Source: Paenibacillus sp. FSL R7-0204 (lineage in GTDB: Bacteria; Bacillota; Bacilli; Paenibacillales; Paenibacillaceae). From it: a stretch of 64,000 bases of DNA. Positions 34,673-44,486 of the stretch are shown one piece after another (positions within the stretch are counted from its first letter, which is position 1; each line of letters begins with the position of its first letter). Below the pieces are notes generated by a model. It ran no database searches. It saw nothing but the letters and a program-made list of their open reading frames with translations, and had not been told where the DNA came from. Location: assembly GCF_038002225.1 (NCBI RefSeq), contig NZ_JBBOCA010000001.1, positions 806,001 to 870,000 of the forward strand. Reading direction: 5' to 3'. Both the position numbers and the translations under genes were made by a program.

Positions 34673-37177
34673 ATGCTAGGACTTGTTAAGAAAATATTTG
34701 GCGACACTAATGAACGGGATGTCAAACGTCTCATGAAGACGGTCGAAGTAATTAATGGGCTGGAGCCGGATTTCGTATCGCTTACGGATGAAGAGCTGCA
34801 GGCGAAGACAGCGGAATTCCGCGCCCGTATTGAGAAAGGTGAGACCCTGGAAGAGATTCTTCCCGAGGCCTTTGCTACCGTACGCGAAGCTTCCAAACGG
34901 ACGCTGGGCATGCGGCATTTTGACGTTCAGCTGGTTGGGGGTATGGCGCTGCATGAAGGCCGGATCTCCGAGATGAAGACCGGGGAAGGCAAGACACTGG
35001 TTGGAACACTGCCGGTGTATTTGAATGCGCTGCTGGGTAAAGGCGTGCATGTCGTCACCGTAAATGATTATCTGGCTCAGCGCGACAGTGGGCAAATGGG
35101 ACAAATCTATAACTTTCTGGGCATGAGCGTTGGGGTCAACCTGAACGGCATGGACCATAATGATAAACAAGCGGCTTATGCCTGCGATATTACGTACGGA
35201 ACGAATAATGAATTCGGGTTCGACTATCTGCGCGACAACATGGTGCTTTATAAGGAACAGATGGTACAGCGTCCGCTCTACTTCTGTATTATTGACGAAG
35301 TCGATTCCATCCTTATTGATGAAGCGCGTACTCCTCTGATCATCTCCGGCCAGGCTGAGAAATCGACAGAGCTGTATTATGCAGCAGACCGTTTCGTGAA
35401 GAAACTGACTGCCGAAGAGGATTACACCGTGGATATTAAGGTGAAGTCTGTTGCACTTACCGAGAAGGGCGTGGCTACGGCTGAGCGTGCTTTTGGGATA
35501 GAGAATCTGTATGACCATAGCCATGTTACCTTGAACCATCATATTGTACAGGCCTTGAAGGCGAACGCTATTATGCGCCGGGATGTCGATTATGTGGTGA
35601 ATGAAGACGAGGTTATGATCGTCGATGAGTTCACAGGCCGTCTGATGCAGGGCCGCCGTTACAGCGACGGGCTGCACCAGGCGATTGAAGCCAAGGAAGA
35701 GATCGAAGTTCAGAATGAGAGCATGACGCTGGCTACGATCACCTTCCAGAACTACTTCCGGATGTACCGTAAGCTGGGCGGCATGACGGGTACGGCGAAG
35801 ACGGAGGAAGAGGAGTTCAAGAAGATCTATGGTCTTGAGGTTCTTCAGGTTCCTACGAATAAGCCGAATCAACGGATCGACATGCCTGACGTGGTCTACA
35901 AAAGCGAGAACGGCAAGTTCAACGCGGTCGTTGATGAAATTGTGGAACGCCACAAGAAGAATCAGCCGGTGCTGGTAGGTACGGTATCGATTGAGAACTC
36001 CGAACGTGTATCGGAAATGCTGAAGCGCAAGGGTGTCAGACACCAGGTACTGAATGCGAAGCACCATGCGGCCGAAGCCGAAATTATCTCTTATGCCGGT
36101 CAGCCGGGAACCGTAACGATTGCCACGAACATGGCTGGACGCGGTACGGATATCGTGTTGGGCGAAGGGGTAACCGATGTGGGCGGTCTGCATATTATTG
36201 GTACAGAGCGTCATGAATCGCGCCGTATTGATAACCAGCTCCGCGGCCGCGCTGGTCGCCAGGGCGATCCGGGTTCGACACAGTTCTACCTGTCCCTTGG
36301 GGATGAGCTGATGAAGCGTTTCGGTGCGGATAACGTGCTGAACATGATGGACCGTCTTGGATTCGAGGAAGATCAGCCGATCGAGAGCCGTATGATTACC
36401 AAGGCTGTTGAATCTGCGCAGAAGCGGGTAGAAGGCAACAACTTCGACATCCGCAAAGTCGTATTGCAATACGATGACGTCATGAACCAGCAGCGTGAGA
36501 TTATCTACAAGCAGCGCCGCGAAATTCTGGAGTCAGATAATATCAAAGACATCGTAGTGGAAATGATCAAGCCGGTTATCGACCGCATTGTGAATGCCCA
36601 CTGTAGTGACGATATCCCAGAGAACTGGGAGCTGCAAGAGGTTGCAGATTATGTGAACAGCAAGCTTCTTGAAGAGGATGAGCTGACACGCGATGATCTG
36701 TGGGGCAAAGAAGTGGAAGAAATCATCGAATTCATCTTCGCCCGTGTGCTTGAGAAATATGCTGCCCGTGAAGAGCGTCTTGGCTCGGAGCTGGTACGTG
36801 AATTCGAGAAGGTTATTGTGCTTCGCTCCGTAGACAGCAAATGGATGGATCATATCGATGCTATGGATCAGCTTCGTCAAGGGATTCACCTCCGTGCTTA
36901 CGGCGGTACCGATCCGCTGCGCGAATATCAATTCGAGGGCTTCGAGATGTTCAACGCCATGACAGCGAACATTCAGGAGGAAGTGGCGACCTACATTATG
37001 AAGGCGCACATTGAGACGAATCAGGAGCGGCAATCGGTAGTGGAGGAAGACAAGATCTCCACCAACGCGGAGCCTGCTGAGAAACGTCCGGTGCATGTGG
37101 AATCCACTGTCGGCCGTAACGATCCATGCCCATGCGGCAGCGGCAAGAAATATAAGAACTGCCACGGTCAGGCGTAA
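34673..37177 (+). CDS. secA: Preprotein translocase ATPase SecA
   Basis: 834 residues, ATG 34673 behind AAAGGGG. It drives unfolded preproteins through SecYEG. Walker A MKTGEGKT at about 101-108, Walker [20 protein letters not shown], preprotein cross-linking domain about 220-370, second nucleotide fold with [10 protein letters not shown] and [12 protein letters not shown], helical scaffold and wing, and a C-terminal zinc-binding SEC-C motif ([17 protein letters not shown]). All motifs are intact and the length is typical (841 in B. subtilis). It exports the signal-peptide proteins seen throughout this window. Confidence 0.99.
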   Translation: MLGLVKKIFGDTNERDVKRLMKTVEVINGLEPDFVSLTDEELQAKTAEFRARIEKGETLEEILPEAFATVREASKRTLGMRHFDVQLVGGMALHEGRISEMKTGEGKTLVGTLPVYLNALLGKGVHVVTVNDYLAQRDSGQMGQIYNFLGMSVGVNLNGMDHNDKQAAYACDITYGTNNEFGFDYLRDNMVLYKEQMVQRPLYFCIIDEVDSILIDEARTPLIISGQAEKSTELYYAADRFVKKLTAEEDYTVDIKVKSVALTEKGVATAERAFGIENLYDHSHVTLNHHIVQALKANAIMRRDVDYVVNEDEVMIVDEFTGRLMQGRRYSDGLHQAIEAKEEIEVQNESMTLATITFQNYFRMYRKLGGMTGTAKTEEEEFKKIYGLEVLQVPTNKPNQRIDMPDVVYKSENGKFNAVVDEIVERHKKNQPVLVGTVSIENSERVSEMLKRKGVRHQVLNAKHHAAEAEIISYAGQPGTVTIATNMAGRGTDIVLGEGVTDVGGLHIIGTERHESRRIDNQLRGRAGRQGDPGSTQFYLSLGDELMKRFGADNVLNMMDRLGFEEDQPIESRMITKAVESAQKRVEGNNFDIRKVVLQYDDVMNQQREIIYKQRREILESDNIKDIVVEMIKPVIDRIVNAHCSDDIPENWELQEVADYVNSKLLEEDELTRDDLWGKEVEEIIEFIFARVLEKYAAREERLGSELVREFEKVIVLRSVDSKWMDHIDAMDQLRQGIHLRAYGGTDPLREYQFEGFEMFNAMTANIQEEVATYIMKAHIETNQERQSVVEEDKISTNAEPAEKRPVHVESTVGRNDPCPCGSGKKYKNCHGQA

Positions 37178-37297
37178 GATATAGTGAAGCTTCATGGAAG
37201 TTGACGAAAGTTTGGTGAAATAGTGAGCAGGCATTAAGCTGCGAATACTTTTCACAGATGTAGTCTTGCTCTTGAGTTCGTAGGTTATAATGACAAT

Positions 37298-37349
37298 AAA
37301 AAGCGGCTGGGCCCGGGGGACTCCCCGTTTGCGGCCCGGCTGCTTTTTT
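37298..37349 (+). terminator. Terminator after secA
   Basis: A long GC-rich hairpin with outer arms AAAAAGC / GCTTTTT and inner GGGCC / GGCCC and CGGGG / CCCCG pairings, ending in a T run. Confidence 0.85.
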
Positions 37350-37427
37350 GGGCTTGAAGTGGTTTGGGACGCACAGCTGTGCGGCAGACGGGAGCGCTCA
37401 GATGTTTTATGGCTGAGGTGGAAGTAA

Positions 37428-37561
37428 CGGAGGGGAATTTTGGAACTGCAGGAGCGGTAGCGTCCGCCTTTAGGATTGAATTTCTACTGCGATGAGCAGT
37501 TTGAATGAGGAAATTCAATCCTAACAGCGGCCGAAAGTCCAAACATTCCCTGCAGTTACGG
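37428..37561 (+). repeat. Structured repeat element, copy 1 (upstream of prfB)
   Basis: About 134 bases sharing near-identical flanks with 45563-45695. 5' block: CGGAGGGGAATTTTGGAACTG, CAGGAGC, AGCGTCCGCCTT. Middle: a perfect 14-bp stem TAGGATTGAATTTC (37471-37484) / GAAATTCAATCCTA (37510-37523) enclosing a small hairpin ACTGC-GATGA-GCAGT. 3' block: ACAGCGGCCG, AAGTCCAAACATTCC, CTGCAGTTACG. GGAATTTTGGA can pair with TCCAAACATTCC around the whole, and ACTGCAGG with CCTGCAGT outside that helix, giving a possible pseudoknot. It lies about 120 bases before the prfB start. The family is not recognised. Confidence 0.8.
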
Positions 37562-37683
37562 CGTACACCTGGCCATGGGGCAGCTGAAGCAATGCGACAG
37601 CAGCATAGATGTCCGTCCATGCCGGTGAGCCCAAACCGGCAGTCCCGGCGCAATATTTTAATTTGAAAGGTGATGTGATCCAA

Positions 37684-38797
37684 TTGATCGATCCAAATGT
37701 GAAGCAGGACCTGCGTGAAATGGGCAAGAAATTAACCAACCTTAGGGGGTCACTTTGACTTAGACCTGAAGCTGGAGATTATAGCGAACTTCGAAGAGAA
37801 GATGGCGGCTCCCGGGTTCTGGGATGATTCCGAGCAGGCGCAGAGCGTGATTGGCGAGATGAATGCCGTGAAGACGGTGGTTGACCAATTCGAGAAGCTG
37901 CAGCAGGATTATGACGATGCTGCCATGATGGCGGAGCTGGCCGATGAGGAAGGCGACGACGCACTGGCTGAAGAGATAGCCGGAACGATCCGCAGTATAA
38001 GTGCCAGAGTGGATGAGTTCGAGCTGCAGCTGCTGCTCAATCAGCCTTACGATAAGCTGAACGCCATTCTGGAGCTGCACCCGGGTGCAGGCGGTACGGA
38101 GTCTCAGGACTGGGGCCAGATGCTGCTGCGCATGTACACACGCTGGGCGGAGAAGCGGGGCTTCAAAGTAGATGTGCTGGATTATCTGCCAGGCGATGAA
38201 GCGGGGATCAAGAGTGTAACTTTGTTAATTAAGGGCCACAATGTATATGGGTACCTCAAGGCAGAGAAGGGCGTGCACCGGCTGGTGCGCATTTCGCCTT
38301 TTGACTCCTCAGGCAGACGGCATACCTCCTTCGTATCCTGCGATGTGGTACCGGAGATTGCAGACGACGTTGAGGTGGATATCCGTACGGAAGACCTGAA
38401 GATTGATACGTACCGGGCCAGCGGCGCGGGCGGCCAGCACATCAATACTACCGACTCGGCGGTGCGGATTACGCATATGCCAACCGGCGTGGTGGTCACG
38501 TGTCAGAATGAGCGTTCACAGATCAAGAACCGGGAGCAGGCAATGAAGATGCTGCGTTCCAAGCTCTATGAGCGCAAAATTCAGGAGCAGCAGGCACATC
38601 TGGACGAGATCCGCGGAGAACAATCCGAGATTGCCTGGGGCAGCCAGATTCGTTCCTATGTATTCCATCCTTACAGCATGGTGAAGGATCACCGCACTTC
38701 GGTAGAGACCGGCAACGTTGGTGCAGTCATGGACGGCGATCTGGACGGGTTCATTGACGGATATCTGCGCAGCCAGATCAAGACGGAAGCTGAATAA
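37684..38797 (+). CDS. prfB: Peptide chain release factor 2, with programmed +1 frameshift
   Basis: 370 residues made by joining 37684-37755 and 37757-38797. RF2 reads UGA and UAA stops and triggers peptide release. The first frame ends at an in-frame TGA (37756-37758) after LTNLRGSL; slipping +1 on CTT T continues as DLDLKLEI and matches other RF2 proteins. GGQ ([12 protein letters not shown]) catalyses release and SPF ([12 protein letters not shown]) reads the stop; both are intact. The start is taken as TTG 37684 (MIDPNVKQ), AAAGGTGAT lying 10 bases ahead; GTG 37675 is possible. It follows secA as in B. subtilis. Confidence 0.96.
37744..37759 (+). promoter_or_regulatory. prfB: RF2 autoregulatory frameshift site
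   Basis: Shine-Dalgarno-like AGGGGG (37744-37749), 3-base spacer TCA, slippery CTT followed by TGA C. This is the conserved arrangement in which low RF2 lets the ribosome shift +1 at the UGA. Confidence 0.95.
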
Positions 38798-38808
38798 AGG
38801 TAATCACA

Positions 38809-38842
38809 TTCCTACGCGTCTTCGGAGGTGTAGGGATTTTTG
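38809..38842 (+). terminator. Terminator after prfB
   Basis: CCTACGCGTC / GAGGTGTAGG around a TTCG loop (one mismatch, one G-T), then GATTTTTG. Confidence 0.75.
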
Positions 38843-38869
38843 TCTGAACATAAAGGAGTCCGGCCAACG

Positions 38870-39754
38870 ATGCAAAAAATCAATTCACGCAACAAACCTC
38901 CGCTTATTCCCCTGAACGGGCCGCTGCGTCATACGGTGGACATTGCTCTTATTCTGATCGGCTCGCTGATCACAGGGTTGGCGTTCAACCTGTTCTTCCT
39001 TCCTAACCGGATTGCATCCGGCGGGGTGTCGGGGCTGTCGGTACTGGCTGAGGCCTGGTTTGGGGCAGAGCCTGCTTTTACCCAGTGGGCGCTTAATATT
39101 CCGCTCTTCATCCTCGGCGTGATCTTCCTCGGCAAACAGTATGGCATCCGTTCTCTGCTGGGAAGCTTTGTGCTGCCGCTGTTTATTTTCCTCACGAAGG
39201 ACGGACCTGTGCCGACCACGAATCCGCTCCTGGCTTCTATCTATGGAGGAATTGGTGTGGGTCTCGGCCTGGGCCTCGTCTTCCGGGGGCGCGGCTCTAC
39301 AGGCGGACTGACCATTGCGGCTCAGATTATTCAAAAGCTAACCGGCTTCAGCTTCTCGCTGTCTGTCGTGCTGCTGGATGGTACGGTGATTACCTTGGCG
39401 GCTTTTGTGCTGGGGATGGAGCAGGCGATGTATGCACTGATCGGGCTGTTCGTCACCGGCCGGGTGATCAACGCGCTGGAGGTGGGCTTCAGCACCACGA
39501 AGGTGGCGTATATCATCTCGGATCAGACCGAGGATATCTCGCAGGCGATTCTGAATGATCTGGACCGCGGGCTGACCAAGCTGAATGCGCAAGGCGGCTA
39601 TACCGGTGACAACCGTACGGTGCTGATGGTCGTCGTAGGCCAGAATGAAATTACCAGGCTGAAGGCGATTGTCCGCTCGGTGGACCCGGGTGCTTTTGTG
39701 ATTATAACCGAGGCTCATGAGGTGCTGGGCGAAGGGTTTAAAAGAGAAGCGTAG
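38870..39754 (+). CDS. YitT-family membrane protein (DUF2179)
   Basis: 294 residues from ATG 38870 with AAAGGAG 13 bases ahead; the upstream TTG lies in the prfB terminator. About five membrane helices over 25-200 (IALILIGSLITGLAFNLFFL first; NRIASGGVSGLSVLAEA typical), then the C-terminal soluble DUF2179 domain (KVAYIISDQTEDISQAILND, TVLMVVVGQNEITRLKAIVR, DPGAFVIITEAHEVLGEGF). B. subtilis YpjC/YitT/YvjA belong here (yvjA follows prfB in B. subtilis); the function is not established. Confidence 0.9.
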   Translation: MQKINSRNKPPLIPLNGPLRHTVDIALILIGSLITGLAFNLFFLPNRIASGGVSGLSVLAEAWFGAEPAFTQWALNIPLFILGVIFLGKQYGIRSLLGSFVLPLFIFLTKDGPVPTTNPLLASIYGGIGVGLGLGLVFRGRGSTGGLTIAAQIIQKLTGFSFSLSVVLLDGTVITLAAFVLGMEQAMYALIGLFVTGRVINALEVGFSTTKVAYIISDQTEDISQAILNDLDRGLTKLNAQGGYTGDNRTVLMVVVGQNEITRLKAIVRSVDPGAFVIITEAHEVLGEGFKREA

Positions 39755-39784
39755 ACTCCCTTAAGGGAGCTCTGCGCTTCTTTT
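39745..39784 (+). terminator. Terminator overlapping the end of the YitT-type gene
   Basis: AGAAGCG (39745-39751) / CGCTTCT with inner CTCCC/GGGAG, then TTTT. It begins within the last codons. Confidence 0.8.
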
Positions 39785-39857
39785 GATATACTGCAGCGAA
39801 TAGGATAACCCTGCGTTTCTTCTTGTGCGCCAGCTGAATAAAGTTAACGCAACATGT

Positions 39858-39886
39858 TGTATTTATATTAATTCGGTCGTATAATA
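39858..39886 (+). promoter_or_regulatory. Promoter of the argCJBDF operon
   Basis: -35 TTGTAT (39858-39863), 17-base spacer, perfect -10 TATAAT (39881-39886). The spacer and flanks are AT-rich and could hold an ArgR/AhrC site, but no clear ARG box is visible. Confidence 0.65.
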
Positions 39887-39950
39887 ATACATATTTGCAG
39901 GACGGTTATGCATGAGCGATAATGATAGAAATGAGAAACGGGAAGCGGGG

Positions 39951-41006
39951 ATGACAGTGACAGACAAGCTGAGAGCGGCAATTGTCGGATCAACGGGTTA
40001 TGGGGGCGTGGAGCTGATCAGGCTGCTGCAGGGCCACCCTGATATAGAGATTACTTCAGTGATTTCCTCTTCGAGTGCGGGTGCGCCGATTGAGGAGGGT
40101 TTTCCGCATTTAACGGGAGTGGTGCAGCGTAAGCTGGACGGTGTAGATGCAGCAGAGATTGCAAGCAGAGCAGATGTTGTATTTACTGCTACCCCGTCGG
40201 GAGTGAGCGCGAAGCTGGTGCCCGGGCTGCTTGAGGCAGGACTCAAGGTTGTCGATCTGTCGGGGGACTTCCGGTTGAAGGATGGCGCGGAGTATGAGCA
40301 GTGGTATAAGCATCCGGCTCCTCCGGCAGCGTATCTGGAGCAGGCGGTATACGGTTTATGCGAGGTGTACGGCGAACGTGCGGCCGGAGTGGATTTCATC
40401 TCGAATCCGGGATGTTACCCGACAGCTACGCTGCTGGGGCTGATTCCGGCGCTTGAGGCAGGCTGGATTAAGCCGGACAGCATCATTATTGATGCGAAAT
40501 CCGGGGTGTCCGGGGCAGGGCGGGGAACGAGCCTGATGGTGCATTTTGCCGAGATGAATGAGAACTTCAAAGCCTACAAAATCAACAAGCATCAGCATAT
40601 CCCGGAAATTGAGCAGGTGCTGACCGATATCGCGGGGGAGAAGGTTACGGTAACGTTCACTACGCATCTGGTGCCGATGACCCGGGGAATTATGAGCACG
40701 ATGTATGCCGGACTGAATGGCGAACACAGCGAGCAGGATCTGGTGGAATTATACCGTAACTATTATGCAGGCAGGCCTTATGTGCGGGTGCGTGAGCCCG
40801 GAGTGGTTCCGGCGACAAAGGAAGTCAGCGGATCGAATTACTGTGATATCGGCTTCGTCACAGACGCGCGTACCGGACGGGTTACCATTGTGTCGGTCAT
40901 CGACAATATCGTTAAAGGCGCCGCAGGGCAAGCGATTCAGAACCTCAATTTGATGATGGGATGGGAGGAAACCCGCGGGCTTGGTTACACACCAGTGTAT
41001 CCATAA
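39951..41006 (+). CDS. argC: N-acetyl-gamma-glutamyl-phosphate reductase
   Basis: 351 residues from ATG 39951. ATG 39912 adds 13 residues not typical of the family; both have only modest ribosome sites. It reduces N-acetylglutamyl phosphate to the semialdehyde with NADPH, step 3 of arginine synthesis. NADP-binding IVGSTGYGGVELIRLL near the start; catalytic Cys in SNPGCYPTATLLGLIP. First gene of the arginine operon; argJ starts 23 bases after its stop. Confidence 0.96.
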   Translation: MTVTDKLRAAIVGSTGYGGVELIRLLQGHPDIEITSVISSSSAGAPIEEGFPHLTGVVQRKLDGVDAAEIASRADVVFTATPSGVSAKLVPGLLEAGLKVVDLSGDFRLKDGAEYEQWYKHPAPPAAYLEQAVYGLCEVYGERAAGVDFISNPGCYPTATLLGLIPALEAGWIKPDSIIIDAKSGVSGAGRGTSLMVHFAEMNENFKAYKINKHQHIPEIEQVLTDIAGEKVTVTFTTHLVPMTRGIMSTMYAGLNGEHSEQDLVELYRNYYAGRPYVRVREPGVVPATKEVSGSNYCDIGFVTDARTGRVTIVSVIDNIVKGAAGQAIQNLNLMMGWEETRGLGYTPVYP

Positions 41007-41028
41007 GCGCAAGCGGTCAAACAATATC

Positions 41029-42261
41029 ATGAGTGAGCAACCACTATATACCGTCGTAGAAGGCGGAAGCATTACTGCACCTAAGGGCTTCACCTCCGGT
41101 GGCCTGCACTGCGGTCTCAAAAAAACAGAGCGCAACGACCTCGGCGCGATTCTCTGTGAGGTGCCGGCTACGGCGGCTGCGGTGTATACGACCAATGTGT
41201 TTCAGGCGGCTCCGCTGAAGGTTACGCGGGAGAGTCTGGCGGACGGGACGCTGCAGGCGGTGATCGTGAACAGCGGCAATGCCAATGCTTGTACAGGGGA
41301 CCAGGGCGAGGCGGATGCGTATGAGATGCGTGCGGCGGCTGCCCGTTATTTGGGCGTGAATGAGCTGGATGTCGCTGTGGCCTCCACGGGCGTAATCGGG
41401 GAACTGCTGAAGATGGACTGTGTGCGCAGCGGGATTGCCGGACTGCCGGAGAAGATGGATGCGGGCGCTGCCGGTGCGGAGGAATTCAGCCAGGCGATTC
41501 TAACCACCGATCTGGTCAAAAAAGAAAGCTGCGTGAAAGTAACGGTAGGCGGTACTGAGGTTATTATTGCCGGAGCGGCGAAGGGTTCCGGGATGATTCA
41601 CCCGAACATGGCGACGATGCTGGGCTTCATGACCACTGATGTGCTCATTGATGGCGAGGATCTGCTCAGTCTGCTGCGCACAGCTACTAATTCAACTTTT
41701 AATATGATTACAGTTGATGGTGATACCAGTACGAACGATATGCTGGTTACCATGGCCAGCGGACTTGCCGGCAATGAGAAGCTGACGCGTCTGCATGCGG
41801 ACTGGGAGGCTTTTGCAGCGGCGTTCACTCATGTGTGCCAGAGTCTGGCGATGGCGATTGCCCGTGACGGCGAAGGGGCCACGAAGCTGATTGAGGTGCA
41901 GGTGAATGGGGCGGTGCATGATGAGGCTGCGGCGGCGATTGCCAAGACCGTGGTCGGCTCAAGCCTGGTGAAGTCGGCGATCTTCGGCGCAGATGCCAAC
42001 TGGGGGCGGATTATTGCGGCCGTAGGGCGCGCGGGCGTTCCGGTATCGCCGGAGCAGGTAGATATTAAGCTGGGTGAGATCGAGGTGCTGCGCGGATCGC
42101 GTCCGGTGGCTTTTGATGAGGAGCAAGCGCTGCAATATCTGCAAAAAAGCGATACCGTGCTGATCACGGTAACCTTATCAGACGGCAGCGGGCAGGCTAC
42201 AGCCTGGGGCTGTGACCTGACTTATGATTATGTGCGGATTAATGCGGCTTATCGCACGTAA
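41029..42261 (+). CDS. argJ: Ornithine acetyltransferase / N-acetylglutamate synthase ArgJ
   Basis: 410 residues from ATG 41029. It moves the acetyl group from N-acetylornithine to glutamate, recycling it, and in bifunctional forms also makes acetylglutamate from acetyl-CoA. The self-cleavage motif MATMLGFMTTD provides the nucleophilic Thr that starts the beta chain; EVPATAAAVYTTNVFQAAPL is typical of the N-terminus. No separate argA or argE is in the operon, which fits the cyclic pathway. No strong ribosome site is visible, so coupling to argC is likely. Confidence 0.96.
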   Translation: MSEQPLYTVVEGGSITAPKGFTSGGLHCGLKKTERNDLGAILCEVPATAAAVYTTNVFQAAPLKVTRESLADGTLQAVIVNSGNANACTGDQGEADAYEMRAAAARYLGVNELDVAVASTGVIGELLKMDCVRSGIAGLPEKMDAGAAGAEEFSQAILTTDLVKKESCVKVTVGGTEVIIAGAAKGSGMIHPNMATMLGFMTTDVLIDGEDLLSLLRTATNSTFNMITVDGDTSTNDMLVTMASGLAGNEKLTRLHADWEAFAAAFTHVCQSLAMAIARDGEGATKLIEVQVNGAVHDEAAAAIAKTVVGSSLVKSAIFGADANWGRIIAAVGRAGVPVSPEQVDIKLGEIEVLRGSRPVAFDEEQALQYLQKSDTVLITVTLSDGSGQATAWGCDLTYDYVRINAAYRT

Positions 42262-42305
42262 CCTGTGCAGAGGCATGTAGAAGCTTGTAGTGAGGGGGCA
42301 GGGAG

Positions 42306-43133
42306 ATGACAGTAGAACCGATGGAGTCACAGGCGCAGACGGGGACCGCAGGGTTGTTCGTAATGAAATGCGGGGGGAGTACGCTGGCGGCGCTGCCGGA
42401 TTCGTTCTTCGAGGATCTGCGGGAGCTTCAGGTCAGCGGGATTCAGCCTGTAATCGTGCATGGCGGCGGTCCGGCGATCTCCGGCAATCTGGAGAAGCTC
42501 GGCATTGAGAGCCGCTTCGTGAACGGCCTGCGGGTAACGACGGAAGAGGTGCTGGATGTGGTTGAGATGACCCTGTCCGGCAGCATCAACAAGGCGATTG
42601 TCCGCCGAATTCAGGCCAGCGGGGGGCAGGCACTCGGGTTGTCGGGCGTTGACGGCAACCTGATCATGGCGCACCCGGTGGCCAATCACGATGAAGTGGG
42701 TCTGGTGGGTGAAGTGACCGGTGTTCGAGCGGAGATTGTGACGGGTATCCTCGCGATGGGCTATATTCCGGTGATTGCACCTGTCGGTGTAGACGGCGAA
42801 GGACAGCGGTATAACATCAATGCGGATACCGCCGCCGGAGCAGTGGCTTCTTATATAGGGTCACCAAGTATGATCGTGGTTACGGATGTGCCGGGCATTA
42901 TGCGGACGGTGGACGGGGAGAAGATCGTGCTTCCGTCCGTAACGGTGGCGCAGATCGAAGCACTGATTGAGAATGGCGAAATCTACGGCGGAATGATTCC
43001 CAAGGTGCGTGCCGCCATGGACTGCATCCAGGGCCAGGTGTCCGAGGTTATTATTGTAGATGGCAAAGAGCCGCGTGTCCTCAGCCGGGTGCTGAAGGGC
43101 GAAGCGCTGGGCACGCGGATTGTAAGAGCATAG
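42306..43133 (+). CDS. argB: Acetylglutamate kinase
   Basis: 275 residues, ATG 42306 behind GGGGGCAGGGAG. It phosphorylates N-acetylglutamate (step 2). Motifs FVMKCGGSTLA and VIVHGGGPAISGNLEKLGI bind ATP and substrate; INADTAAGAVASYIGS and VTDVPGIM are conserved. The MKCGG has Cys-Gly in place of the more common KxGG spacing, still within family variation. Third gene of argCJBDF. Confidence 0.96.
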   Translation: MTVEPMESQAQTGTAGLFVMKCGGSTLAALPDSFFEDLRELQVSGIQPVIVHGGGPAISGNLEKLGIESRFVNGLRVTTEEVLDVVEMTLSGSINKAIVRRIQASGGQALGLSGVDGNLIMAHPVANHDEVGLVGEVTGVRAEIVTGILAMGYIPVIAPVGVDGEGQRYNINADTAAGAVASYIGSPSMIVVTDVPGIMRTVDGEKIVLPSVTVAQIEALIENGEIYGGMIPKVRAAMDCIQGQVSEVIIVDGKEPRVLSRVLKGEALGTRIVRA

Positions 43134-43202
43134 ATTGGCTGGAAGAATAATAAGACGCGCTGACGGGAAGCCGGCAGCAGCATGGTGGGAGAGTGACTAA
43201 GA

Positions 43203-44486
43203 ATGAGTGAGCTTACGCAAACGGACAAGAATTCTTTGACAGGGGCGCCGCAGGAGCGTTCAGCAGGAACGAACGGACAGGGGGCCGCTCCTGCCAAGCT
43301 GAGCGCGGTATTCCCGTCGTATAGCAGATATGATATCAGTCTGGTCAAAGGCAAAGGCAGCTGGGTATGGGATGAGCAGGGTAACAAGTATCTGGACTTC
43401 ATGTGCGGACTTGCGGTAACGAGTCTGGGCCATGCGCCGGAGAAGGTCGGTGCGAAGCTGAAGGAGCAGATTGATACGCTGTGGCATGTCTCGAACCTGT
43501 TCCACATTCCGGGTCAGGACCGGGTAGCTGCGCTGCTGACAGAGAATAGCTGTGCAGATCAGGTCTTCTTCTGCAACAGCGGAGCGGAAGCGAATGAAGC
43601 GGCCATCAAGCTGGCGCGCCGGTATCATCAGAAGGTAAGAGGTGTTGACCGCTACGAAGTTATTACGTTCGAGCAGTCCTTCCACGGCCGTACACTGGCT
43701 ACTCTGACGGCCACCGGACAAGCGAAGGTCAAGGAAGGCTTCTTGCCGCTTCCCGCTGGCTTCAAGACGGTGCCGCTGCATGATCTGGACGCGCTGAAAG
43801 GCGCCATTACAGAGTATACGGCAGCGATTATGCTGGAGATGGTGCTGGCCGAGGGCGGTGTGCTTGAGGTGCAGCAAGAGTTCCTGGATGCTGTTGTAGC
43901 GCTGTGCAAAGAGCACGGTCTGCTGCTGATCGTGGACGAAGTGCAGACCGGGATGGGCCGTACGGGCAAGCTGTTCGCTCATCAGCATTATGGCATCGAG
44001 CCGGACATCTTCACCTTAGCCAAAGGGGTGGCGAGCGGCTTCCCGGCTGGTGTGATGCTCGGTAAAGGCTATCTGCGCGAGGCCTTCAGCCCGGGCAGCC
44101 ATGCCAGCACCTTCGGCGGCACCCCGCTGGCGGCAGCGGTGATGGAAGCAACCATTGAGACCATGCTTGAAGACAAGCTGCCCGAGCGGGCTGCGGAGAT
44201 GGGCGAATACTTAAGCGGACAGCTTAGAGCGAAGCTGGCGGACACTTCTTTTGTGAAGGAGATTCGCGGCAAAGGCCTGCTGATCGGCATCGAGTGCCAG
44301 GAGCCTGTAGCCGAGATCGTTCTTGCCGGACAGGAGCGCGGACTGCTGTTCGTTCAGGCTGGACCGGATGTGATCCGGCTGTTGCCTAATCTGTACGTCA
44401 GCAAGGCCGAGATTGATCAGGCGGTGGACATCCTATCGGAACTAATTCATACTTATGCTAACAAAGTAAGCGGGGAGGAAAATTGA
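43203..44486 (+). CDS. argD: Acetylornithine aminotransferase
   Basis: 427 residues, ATG 43203. A PLP enzyme that makes N-acetylornithine from the semialdehyde with glutamate as donor. Class III aminotransferase motifs: CNSGAEANEAAIKLAR, FHGRTLATLTATGQ, VDEVQTGMGRTG and the PLP lysine in FTLAKGVASGFPAG. The N-terminal about 35 residues form an extra, poorly conserved lead. The stop overlaps the argF start by one base. Confidence 0.96.
   Translation: MSELTQTDKNSLTGAPQERSAGTNGQGAAPAKLSAVFPSYSRYDISLVKGKGSWVWDEQGNKYLDFMCGLAVTSLGHAPEKVGAKLKEQIDTLWHVSNLFHIPGQDRVAALLTENSCADQVFFCNSGAEANEAAIKLARRYHQKVRGVDRYEVITFEQSFHGRTLATLTATGQAKVKEGFLPLPAGFKTVPLHDLDALKGAITEYTAAIMLEMVLAEGGVLEVQQEFLDAVVALCKEHGLLLIVDEVQTGMGRTGKLFAHQHYGIEPDIFTLAKGVASGFPAGVMLGKGYLREAFSPGSHASTFGGTPLAAAVMEATIETMLEDKLPERAAEMGEYLSGQLRAKLADTSFVKEIRGKGLLIGIECQEPVAEIVLAGQERGLLFVQAGPDVIRLLPNLYVSKAEIDQAVDILSELIHTYANKVSGEEN

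Noticed and set aside
34676..36469. 597-codon reverse-strand open frame inside secA
   Set aside because: A mirror frame of the strongly conserved secA gene; no ribosome site and no recognisable domain.
39841..39911. ArgR/AhrC ARG boxes before argC
   Set aside because: The region is AT-rich, but no clear TGAATAATTATTCA-type palindrome can be defined by eye.
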